Below are positions 16,670-24,129 of a DNA stretch of 64,000 nt, one piece after another (position 1 is the stretch's first letter; every line of letters begins with the position of its first letter). The position numbers and the translations under genes were made by a program. Origin of the DNA: CAKVOD01 sp964606505 (lineage in GTDB: Bacteria > Bacillota > Clostridia > Christensenellales > UBA1242); the NCBI GenBank assembly GCA_964606505.1, contig CAZSGM010000006.1, positions 1 to 64,000 of the forward strand. The letters are read 5' to 3'. The notes beneath the pieces are model-generated. The model had not been told where the DNA came from and did not search any database. It saw only the letters and a program-made list of their open reading frames with translations.

Positions 16670-17185
16670 TTACAGCCACTTTTCGGAGTTTACCAACACG
16701 GCTTTGCCTGCTTGCAAACTCTTCTTGACGTCCAGCACTCTTTGATTGCTTGACCCGCGAAACTTTAGCGTGTAGTCGCGCAGTTCCTGCACAAACTCAC
16801 CATCTATGAGAATGTCGACGTACTCCAACAGTTCCCTGACTCCATCCATCGCGCTCGCGAGCAGCGTTTCAAACGTATAACCCGTGTACACTGCCAAATG
16901 TAAGTTTTTTTCTTTAATCATCCTCGCAAGGGGCGCAAGTGCGCGCACTTGACACATTGGCTCGCCGCCTGAAAAGGTTACGCCGTCCAAAAGTGGATTA
17001 GAGTTGATTTGCGCCATTATTTCTTCGGGCGTCAGCAAATTTTTCTCAACAAAAGGCTGCGTGTCGGCATTATGGCAGCCGACGCATTTACGTGGACACC
17101 CCTGCACAAAGACCACGTACCTAAGTCCTACGCCGTCGACAATTGAGTCGTTGACAAGCCCTGCAACATTTATTTTGTTTTCCAT
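16670..17185 (-). CDS. nrdG: Anaerobic ribonucleoside-triphosphate reductase activating protein
   Basis: Radical SAM enzyme that makes the glycyl radical on NrdD. The 4Fe-4S motif CPRKCVGC is at residues 30-37 (CxxxCxxC), preceded by GLRYVVFVQG and followed by the SAM-binding FSGGEPMCQ. Length of 171 residues is normal. It lies downstream of nrdD with a 161-base AT-rich spacer, and its own ribosome site is weak (CACGGAT). Confidence 0.96.
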   Translation of the reverse strand: MENKINVAGLVNDSIVDGVGLRYVVFVQGCPRKCVGCHNADTQPFVEKNLLTPEEIMAQINSNPLLDGVTFSGGEPMCQVRALAPLARMIKEKNLHLAVYTGYTFETLLASAMDGVRELLEYVDILIDGEFVQELRDYTLKFRGSSNQRVLDVKKSLQAGKAVLVNSEKWL

Positions 17186-17346
17186 AATTGTTTAATCCGT
17201 GTTAGTTTAATTTTATTGGTTTATTTTTTAGTTTAATGCTAGTTTAATTTTAACTTAATATCAACTCGATATTAGTTTAATTTTAATTTGATTTTAGTTT
17301 AATTTTGACAGTTTAGTACAAGTTTCATCTTTTTAGAAATATTTTA
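17186..17346 (-). repeat. Irregular AGTTTAAT repeats between nrdD and nrdG
   Basis: Five copies of a TTAGTTTAATTTT-like unit (plus strand) at irregular spacing fill most of the spacer. On the transcript this gives A-rich single-stranded RNA. Function unknown. Confidence 0.5.
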
Positions 17347-19662
17347 TTATAGACCGTGTTTAACTCTGTCGTGTTCTTCTGCGCGCTTAGCGTTGTTAAA
17401 CCTATCGAGCGTCCCAACTAGGTACCCTGTAATACGTCTAATTCTCTCAAACTTGCCGCCGTTTTCATTCTCGCGACGTCCGCACTTAGGGCAGCACTCG
17501 CCGATAATTCCCGTATAACCACAGACCGGGTCTCTATCCACAGGGTGGTTGACCGAGCCGTAACCAATGCCGCACTCCTTCATATGCTTAATAACTTTCA
17601 TAAATGCGTCAACATTGTTCGTTGTGTCGCCATCAAGTTCAACATACGTGATGTGCCCCGCGTTCGTCAACTCGTGATATGGAGCCTCGATTTCAATCTT
17701 TTTGAACGCCGAAATTGGGTAGTACACAGGAACGTGGAATGAGTTTGTGTAGTAATTCCTATCCGTAACCCCTTTAATAATCCCGTACTTTTTCTTGTCG
17801 ATGTTAACAAATCTTCCTGACAAACTTTCTGCGGGCGTTGCGAGCAGCGTGAAGTTGAGACGATATTTTTCGCTCATTTTGTCAGTGAAGTTGCGCATAT
17901 AGCCAACAATCTCGAGCCCCAGTTTTTGCGCCTCGTCGCTTTCGCCGTGGTGTTTGCCGATGAGGGCAACAAGCGTTTCGGCGAGCCCGATAAAGCCGAT
18001 TGAGAGCGTTCCGTGTTTCAAAATTTCAGCGACGCTATCGTTTGGAGAGAGTTTGTCGCTGCCAATCCAGACGCCTTGCCCCATCAAAAATGGGTAGTTT
18101 TTGACGTGCTTTTGGCATTGGATGGCAAACCTATCCAAGAGTTGGCGCGCAACAAGTTCGAGTTTGCCCTGCAACAATTGGTAGAACTTGTCAATATCCT
18201 TGTTTGCTTGGATTGCAATTCTAGGTAGGTTGATTGATGTAAAACTCAAGTTCCCGCGGCCGAAAGTAATTTCGTTGTTGGGGTCATAGGTGTTACCCAT
18301 AACGCGCGTTCTGCAGCCCATATATGCGACTTCGGTTTCAGGGTGTCCCTCCTTATAATACTTGAGGTTGAACGGTGCGTCAACAAACGAGAAGTTCGGA
18401 AACAGCCTTTTTGCGCTGACCTTGCACGCGAGTTCAAACAGGTCGTAGTTAGGGTCGCCCTCTTTATAGTTTATGCCGTCTTTAATTCGGAAAATGCTGA
18501 TTGGGAAAATTGGCGTTTCGCCTTGCCCAAGCCCCTTTTCGACGCTCAGCAGCAGGTTTTTAATGACCATTCTGCCCTCGAGCGAGGTGTCAAGCCCGAA
18601 GTTAATGGACGAGAACGGAACTTGCGCGCCGGCTCTGCTGTGCATTGTGTTGAGGTTGTGGACAAGCGCTTCCATTGCTTGAAACGTTTCGTCGTCCGTT
18701 TCGCGCTCTGCGTGTTCCTCAGCAAACGTAACCATTCGCATAAACTCGTCGTCGGAGAGTTCCTTAAACTCGTCTCTGAGCGCAGAAACAAAGGCGATGT
18801 CCTTTTTGAGTTCGGGTTTTAAGCCGAAGTTTTTCTCAACATTTTCAAACTTTTGCTTGATTTCCTCGAGTGTGGCGTTTCCTTTCATTAACTCATACGC
18901 GCCCGCGAAACTCTTAATAAAGTATCTTCTGTAAGACTTTGCGACGCCTTTTGCAAGCCCGTAGTCGAAGTTTGGAATGCTTTGCCCGCCGTGCTGGTCG
19001 TTTTGGTTCGCTTGGATTGCGATACACGCAAGCGCCGCGTAGGTGCGGATACTGTTAGGCTCGCGCAAGAAGCCGTGCCCAGTCCCAAAGCCGCCTGTGA
19101 ACAATTTGTTGATGTCAATCTGACAACAGGTCTCGGTTAATGTGTAAAAATCAAAGTCGTGGATGTGGATATCCCCTTCCTTGTACGCTTCCGCTTGCTC
19201 TGAAGTCAAGACGCATTTCGTAAAGTAATCCTTTGCGCCCTCTGAACCAAATTTCAACATCATCCCCATTGCCGTATTGCCGTCAATGTTCGCGTTGTCG
19301 CGCTTGAGGTCGCTGTTTAACGCGTCGACGTTGTTGATTTCGTCGTAAATTTTCATTAGGCTCGTGTTCATCTCACGTGCGCGGTTGCGCTTCGCTCTGT
19401 AAACTATGTACTCTTTAGCAATGTCGGTGTACCCGTTTTCCATCAAGGTTTGTTCAACAGCGTCTTGGATGTCCTCAACCCCAGGGACGCCCTCTTTGAA
19501 CTTGACAACTATAATGTCCTCAACCTTTTTCGACAGGGCGTTTGCCTCGCCGAGTAGGTCGTTTCTTCCAATGGCATTCATTGCTTTCATAATGGCGTTT
19601 TCGATTTTCTTAACGTCATATTCGCACATTCTTCCGTCTCGTTTTAAAATGTTGACTATCAT
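17347..19662 (-). CDS. nrdD: Anaerobic (class III) ribonucleoside-triphosphate reductase
   Basis: Makes deoxyribonucleotides without oxygen, using a glycyl radical. Residues 1-90 are an ATP-cone regulatory domain (IVNILKRDGRMCEYDVKKIE). The barrel follows. The C-terminus holds the zinc site (CGYTG..CCPKCG) and the radical site RITGYLVG with Gly at about residue 746. The 771-residue length is normal. The start is supported by AAGGGAGCGG. Two NrdR-type boxes lie just upstream. Confidence 0.97.
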   Translation of the reverse strand: MIVNILKRDGRMCEYDVKKIENAIMKAMNAIGRNDLLGEANALSKKVEDIIVVKFKEGVPGVEDIQDAVEQTLMENGYTDIAKEYIVYRAKRNRAREMNTSLMKIYDEINNVDALNSDLKRDNANIDGNTAMGMMLKFGSEGAKDYFTKCVLTSEQAEAYKEGDIHIHDFDFYTLTETCCQIDINKLFTGGFGTGHGFLREPNSIRTYAALACIAIQANQNDQHGGQSIPNFDYGLAKGVAKSYRRYFIKSFAGAYELMKGNATLEEIKQKFENVEKNFGLKPELKKDIAFVSALRDEFKELSDDEFMRMVTFAEEHAERETDDETFQAMEALVHNLNTMHSRAGAQVPFSSINFGLDTSLEGRMVIKNLLLSVEKGLGQGETPIFPISIFRIKDGINYKEGDPNYDLFELACKVSAKRLFPNFSFVDAPFNLKYYKEGHPETEVAYMGCRTRVMGNTYDPNNEITFGRGNLSFTSINLPRIAIQANKDIDKFYQLLQGKLELVARQLLDRFAIQCQKHVKNYPFLMGQGVWIGSDKLSPNDSVAEILKHGTLSIGFIGLAETLVALIGKHHGESDEAQKLGLEIVGYMRNFTDKMSEKYRLNFTLLATPAESLSGRFVNIDKKKYGIIKGVTDRNYYTNSFHVPVYYPISAFKKIEIEAPYHELTNAGHITYVELDGDTTNNVDAFMKVIKHMKECGIGYGSVNHPVDRDPVCGYTGIIGECCPKCGRRENENGGKFERIRRITGYLVGTLDRFNNAKRAEEHDRVKHGL

Positions 19663-19693
19663 ATTTCCGCTCCCTTATTACATTTGTACAAAA

Positions 19694-19739
19694 TACAATA
19701 TATTGTATACACCCCCTACACATAAATCAATATATTGTA
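19694..19739 (-). promoter_or_regulatory. Two NrdR boxes upstream of nrdD
   Basis: Two copies of the palindrome CAATATATTG (19696-19705 and 19728-19737), inside ACAATATATTGTA and TCAATATATTGTA. Their centres are 32 bp apart, three helical turns, the spacing known for NrdR repressor sites in front of ribonucleotide reductase operons. Confidence 0.85.
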
Positions 19740-20129
19740 TTTTACTGCAAAAAGTCTACCACATTCAAAAGAACTTAGTCAAGTAATTTTCACCCCATTT
19801 TTTTATTTTTTAAAATTTGCCGTTTTGACAACTTTTTTTTGTGCATTACAACCAAAAAATGACCTTTTTAACATTTTTCCCCTCAATTCGCTTGACATAT
19901 TTATCTCCCCCGTTCCCAACCTACTTATACCAATGCAAAATGACTACCTTTCAAGTTATTATTGTTTTTTAATCAAATATTTAGTCTTTTATCCTTATGG
20001 GCTAATTGTATCAGTTTTCAAGCGCTGCTTTTATTTTGTATGCTGCTCTGCTTGCGTGCAGTGGTTTTCCAATAAAGGGTTTTGCACGCTGCCTGCAAAC
20101 TACCTAGCAAGTGCTGCTTAGGTTTTTGC
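19740..20129. other. Intergenic region between nrdD and rplI
   Basis: About 390 bases with no convincing gene. One plus-strand frame is open for 128 codons but has no ribosome site and a biased, shadow-like composition. Confidence 0.5.
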
Positions 20130-20158
20130 TTGACAATGTGGCGAAAAAATTATATAAT
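20130..20158 (+). promoter_or_regulatory. Strong promoter of rplI
   Basis: TTGACA (20130-20135), 17-base spacer, TATAAT (20153-20158): both consensus hexamers with optimal spacing. Confidence 0.85.
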
Positions 20159-20189
20159 TACATAAAATTATACTTAGGAGTGAATACAA

Positions 20190-20636
20190 ATGGAAGTTAT
20201 ATTTTTAGCAGATGTAAAAGGCTCGGGCAAAAAGGGCGAAATTAAGAACGTTTCGGACGGGTACGCCAAGAACTTTTTGATTAAAAACGGGCTCGCTAAG
20301 GTTGCAGACGCAGGTGCTAAAGGCGACCTCAAAAACAAAAATGAGTCGGCGCAATTCCACTACGCGCAAGACAAGCAGGCAATGATTGAGTTGTCAAAAA
20401 AACTCGAGAATGTGCCTGTTGTGCTCAAGGTTAAAGTCGGCGAAAACGGCAAACTCTTCGGGTCAATCACTAACAAGGAAATTGCGAACGAGTACGAAAC
20501 AATGGGTTACAACATTGACAAACGCAAGATTGTTTTGCCTAACGCAATAAAAACAACGGGGTTCTACCCCATTCAAATCAAGTTGTTTGAGGGCGTCGTT
20601 TGCAAAACTCAGGTAGAAGTTAAGCCTTTAGCGTAA
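20190..20636 (+). CDS. rplI: 50S ribosomal protein L9
   Basis: Large-subunit ribosomal protein that spans from the L1 stalk base. The N-terminal rRNA-binding domain carries the signature GKKGEIKNVSDGYAKNFLIK at about residues 12-31. The long central helix and the C-terminal domain are complete, 148 residues. Ribosome site TTAGGAG. Usually rplI neighbours rpsR or a DHH phosphodiesterase; here it stands alone with its own promoter. Confidence 0.97.
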   Translation: MEVIFLADVKGSGKKGEIKNVSDGYAKNFLIKNGLAKVADAGAKGDLKNKNESAQFHYAQDKQAMIELSKKLENVPVVLKVKVGENGKLFGSITNKEIANEYETMGYNIDKRKIVLPNAIKTTGFYPIQIKLFEGVVCKTQVEVKPLA

Positions 20637-20861
20637 CGCCCCGCGTTGAAAAACACCACTAACCAAAGTTGACGCGCTTAAACCATTATTTGTGGCGCGC
20701 TGATTGGCAGTGTTTGTTTGCAGTTGTTGTTGACAACGATTATTAACAACCCCAATTGAGGAGAGTAAAGTTAAATCTCAATTTTTGCACCTTAAAAGGG
20801 TTGCTTAGATGATATAATTTGAAAACCCCAACCGACGGCTCGCGGCAGCAGTTTCGCGACA

Positions 20862-20912
20862 CAAAAAAAACGGTTTTACTAGACTTCTCTAGCGAAACCG
20901 ATTTTTTTTATC
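20862..20912 (+). terminator. Bidirectional terminator between rplI and a membrane protein gene
   Basis: ACGGTTT / AAACCGA outer stem with an inner CTAGA / TCTAG stem, A run on the left and T8 on the right. It lies between two convergent genes. Confidence 0.8.
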
Positions 20913-20921
20913 TCAAACTAT

Positions 20922-21704
20922 TTAAAACGCGAACCCATAAGCAAACGCAATCAGTATATAGCCAACATTGTGCATTATGCTGACAATGTAGTAACACCAC
21001 TCCCCCTTGCAGTTGACGATATAGAAGGTTACGCCAACCAAAACGACTGCAAACCCGACAAGCACGAGCAATGTAAACGCGCTGACGCTGTAAAGGACGG
21101 CAATTATTGCAAGTGCCAAATTGGAAAACACGAGCGAATTTGCGAGCGTAACATAAGCGCGCATTTCAAACTTTCTCCTATTTATCAGTTTGTTGAATAT
21201 TGCGCCGAGTATAAATCCCAACAGCACGGTTGCAAGCGCAACAGTCCCGTTGTTGATAATAACGCTCAAAGATAGCGCAACCGCTATTTGCGAAAAGGTT
21301 TTGACAACAAAACCGATTTTCTTAAGCAGCGACTTGTTAAAACCTTTGAGGTGCGAGAGCGCAATCAAGACGTCGGCAGCCATAACAAGCACAAAGGCGC
21401 ATATTGAAAACCAAATGTTGCCCATATTGGTTTGCAGAACCCCAACAATACCAAGTGCGGCAATCAGTGCGGCGGTAACCATCCTCACCGTGGCGTACTG
21501 CAACGTTCCGTGCGTCTGATAACGGCGTTCCAACTCTCCAACTGGCTGCGCGAGGTTTCCCACCTCGTGCGCGCGCTCAAACTGCAGGCGCGGAGACAAC
21601 TCCATCAATGCTGCGCTCACAACGCAAAGTGCGAGCAAAATATAAGTTACAATCATAAAAAAAACTCCAAACGAATTATTGACGCGTTGGAGTTTTTTAT
21701 TCAT
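20922..21704 (-). CDS. Multi-pass membrane protein, function unknown
   Basis: Integral membrane protein of 244 or 260 residues with about seven hydrophobic segments (for example VTYILLALCVVSAALMEL, IWFSICAFVLVMAADVLIAL, TLLVLVGFAVVLVGVTFYIV). No family recognised. The start is unclear. ATG 21704 gives a polar MNKKLQRVNN start but has no ribosome site. ATG 21656 has GGAG eight bases upstream, and that GGAG forms part of a strong hairpin (21661-21700). Confidence 0.7.
   Translation of the reverse strand: MNKKLQRVNNSFGVFFMIVTYILLALCVVSAALMELSPRLQFERAHEVGNLAQPVGELERRYQTHGTLQYATVRMVTAALIAALGIVGVLQTNMGNIWFSICAFVLVMAADVLIALSHLKGFNKSLLKKIGFVVKTFSQIAVALSLSVIINNGTVALATVLLGFILGAIFNKLINRRKFEMRAYVTLANSLVFSNLALAIIAVLYSVSAFTLLVLVGFAVVLVGVTFYIVNCKGEWCYYIVSIMHNVGYILIAFAYGFAF
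21661..21700 (-). promoter_or_regulatory. Terminator-like hairpin covering a ribosome site
   Basis: Minus strand AAAAACTCCAA, 14-base loop, TTTGGAGT and T7, directly in front of ATG 21656. The right arm contains the GGAG ribosome site. It could act as an intrinsic terminator/attenuator or as a ribosome-site-masking hairpin. If the first ATG is used it is simply inside the coding sequence. Confidence 0.55.
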
Positions 21705-22007
21705 TAATAAGCACTATTGTATGTTTTAATTATCACTATTGTACACATTTTTTTAAGTACACAATTATAGGTGCATAATTATGATTGCAAAATCACACTC
21801 ATTAACAAAGAAAACATTTTTTTTATTATTTAAGAAATGATATTAAACTTAAATGGCCAGAATTAAACTTTAAAAAATGTGCGATGTTTTGCTAAAAATT
21901 TTGCTTGCAATGCTTACCTTAAATATCTGTTTTCACATAATTTTGCGTGCGCCTTAGCATGCAATATTATTTATTCAACCCAATTTCACAAAAACGCCCC
22001 TGCTAAA
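21705..22007. other. Intergenic region, AT-rich
   Basis: Promoter-like TACAAT elements occur near 21717 and 21740 on the minus strand, with ACAATAGTG repeated. No RNA or gene recognised. Confidence 0.4.
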
Positions 22008-22880
22008 CTATTTTAGCAAATTTGTAAGGTTTCTGATGTCAAACGGCATTGACTGCAGGTACTTGAGTTTGTTTAAGTTTTCAAAGCGAATGTAAGCGGA
22101 CGTCAACACTTGGAAGCCCTTTTTGTACTTTCTATTTAGGTTTTTGTCGCCATACTTCCCGTCGCCAAGCACAAAAATTTGATGAAACGCAAGTTGCGCG
22201 CGAATTTGGTGCGTTTTGCCAGTGTGCAAGTCAACCTCAATCTCCGCCAAGTCGCCCTGACGGCACAACGTTTTGTAATCAAGCCGCGCCTCAATCCCTT
22301 CCGCTTGAGTTGCGCCAAACTTAACCATATTGTTGTCTGTTTTTACAAAATAATCGACAAAACTCTCTGAGTCCTTTATGTTGTAACCACTGACGACTGC
22401 GCGATACTTTTTGATTACGCAACCGTTTTTGAACGCATCCAGCAGTTCGTTTTCTGCCTCGTCGTTAAGCGCAAACACAAGCAGTCCGAGCGTGTTTGTG
22501 TCGAGTCTGTGCACGGCGCGGGCAGTTGGGTAAGTGTTGTTAACGAGTCTTTGCAAAGTTTGCTTATCTTTGTCAGAACTAACCGTTTCAATACTCCTCA
22601 ATTTGTTGACAACCAAAACATTATCGTCGGCATATACGGTTTTATAAAATTCACGGTTCAACTCACTAAAATACGCCTCGATGACGTCGTTTTCGTAAAC
22701 TAAAACATTGCTTTTGACACGCTTGCCATTTACTTTGACGTCTTTTTGCGAAATCGCGCGGCTGATTTGAAGTTTTGAAATATCGCCACAATAATACTGC
22801 AGGCATTGCTTGAGCGTTTGCTGCTTGTTGTTGTCAAATTTTCTATAAATCACGCTCTTTTTCCCCTTTTGTTCTAACAT
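22008..22880 (-). CDS. RluA/RluD-family rRNA pseudouridine synthase
   Basis: Converts uridine to pseudouridine in rRNA or tRNA. An S4-like RNA-binding segment (SRAISQKDVKVNGKRV) lies near residues 40-55. The catalytic motif is AVHRLDTNTLGLLVFAL with the conserved Asp, and HTGKTHQIRAQLA is the second family motif. The exact target cannot be named. The end of the upstream gene overlaps its start. ATG 22880 is one option. A GTG at 22853, embedded in the preceding stop region (GTGATTTATAG) and behind AGGGGAAAAAGAG, is equally plausible and would couple translation. Confidence 0.9.
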   Translation of the reverse strand: MLEQKGKKSVIYRKFDNNKQQTLKQCLQYYCGDISKLQISRAISQKDVKVNGKRVKSNVLVYENDVIEAYFSELNREFYKTVYADDNVLVVNKLRSIETVSSDKDKQTLQRLVNNTYPTARAVHRLDTNTLGLLVFALNDEAENELLDAFKNGCVIKKYRAVVSGYNIKDSESFVDYFVKTDNNMVKFGATQAEGIEARLDYKTLCRQGDLAEIEVDLHTGKTHQIRAQLAFHQIFVLGDGKYGDKNLNRKYKKGFQVLTSAYIRFENLNKLKYLQSMPFDIRNLTNLLK

Positions 22881-24129
22881 AAATGAATTTTTTTGCGGCG
22901 TTGACCTTGTTGTCGGCGGTAAAAGCGCGATAAGTATCAATATAGTACTTATTTTTCATATCCGAAGCCACAAATTCGTCGTCGTAGCGCCCCGTTTTGT
23001 ACGCAACATTCGCTGCATTAAGACACATTTCAAAGCACGATTTGACGCTAATTTCATAGCCGTCAAAAATGACACCTTTAGGATAAATCAAATTTGACAT
23101 TGGCGAAATGTTGTTCTCAATAAAACACATAATTTTAGCAAGTTTAATAGGCACTGGGTCGTCAAAATTGATTGTTTCATCCATTTTTTCGCGAATATTG
23201 AACTTGTCCATAAAGTAGTTGACAACGACAAAATGCTCTTGTGCGTCGCGCTTTTTAAAGTTAATAAATTTGTAATCCCCGCCCAGTATTTTCGCGGTCG
23301 CCGCCTCCATTTTTGCAACGGTCTTAAAATCCTCGCTGTAATTTGTCGGGTCAACCAAGTAGATTTTTTCGCCCACCCTAACCTCAATAACCGAGTGGTC
23401 GTCCGTGCGCACTGAGTTAGCAACCGCGTCAATTCCGCATTTTTTGAATGCCAAATCCATAATGCTTGCAGTCAAACTTGCAATCCCTGCACAAACACTG
23501 CGCCCGCCAAAAATTGCAATAAGCGGCGACTGCCCAAGCCCAATCATTGGCTCAATCGCCAGCACCGCATTTTTAAGTTTTGCGTCAAAAACCTCACACT
23601 CAAACTCTGTGTGGCGTTTTTTAATTTGCTTTGCATAGGTTATTTCGCTATCAACCGCATAAATAAGCCCAAACTGCGCATAGTTTTGACACCTAGTAAT
23701 GATTTGTTTGAATTTTTCATCGCCCGTGAACAAGTTCTCAACTACACTATGCAGTTCTCGTTCAAACATACTCGCGAACGGAAACACATCGTCGTATTCC
23801 AAGTATTCCTCAATGGCGGGGCTTTGCTTGTACGCTTCAACGATTTGTTTTGCGAATTTATTCTGCTCGGCGTTTAAAAGCACAACCCTTTTCGCAGTCT
23901 CCGCACTTATAATGTTTGCAAGGATAGCGTGGCGGCTGCTTTCGCCGACTTTAAGTTTCCTTTTACTCCTATTAAGCGTGTAAGAGTCGTCCAGCAGTTC
24001 AAGAAATTCTTGAAAAACCTCGGGCTGGCTTTCTTCTGTTGACTCGTAAATATTTTCATTGCAATCGTTGACTCGATTTATAATTTCGCCAAAATTTTTA
24101 ACATTTAATATTTTTTTCTTTTTACTCAT
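22843..24129 (-). CDS. Transglutaminase-like cysteine-protease-fold protein
   Basis: Cytoplasmic protein of 428 residues. Residues about 205-265 show the transglutaminase-like pattern: GRSVCAGIASLTASIMDLAF (Cys), then DDHSVIEVRVGEKIYLVDPT (His and Asp). The full Cys-His-Asp triad is therefore present. The flanking regions are helical and unrecognised. Role unknown; such domains act as peptidases or as binding modules. Its ATG overlaps the stop of the upstream gene by four bases (ATGA), so the two are translationally coupled and probably work together. Confidence 0.8.
   Translation of the reverse strand: MSKKKKILNVKNFGEIINRVNDCNENIYESTEESQPEVFQEFLELLDDSYTLNRSKRKLKVGESSRHAILANIISAETAKRVVLLNAEQNKFAKQIVEAYKQSPAIEEYLEYDDVFPFASMFERELHSVVENLFTGDEKFKQIITRCQNYAQFGLIYAVDSEITYAKQIKKRHTEFECEVFDAKLKNAVLAIEPMIGLGQSPLIAIFGGRSVCAGIASLTASIMDLAFKKCGIDAVANSVRTDDHSVIEVRVGEKIYLVDPTNYSEDFKTVAKMEAATAKILGGDYKFINFKKRDAQEHFVVVNYFMDKFNIREKMDETINFDDPVPIKLAKIMCFIENNISPMSNLIYPKGVIFDGYEISVKSCFEMCLNAANVAYKTGRYDDEFVASDMKNKYYIDTYRAFTADNKVNAAKKFIYVRTKGEKERDL

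Noticed and set aside
19735..20121. 128-codon plus-strand frame between nrdD and rplI
   Set aside because: No ribosome site, aromatic- and Cys-rich composition typical of translated AT-rich spacer, and overlaps the nrdD promoter.
22008..22940. Longer N-terminus for the pseudouridine synthase (start at 22940)
   Set aside because: Would overlap the preceding gene by about 100 bases and has no ribosome site.
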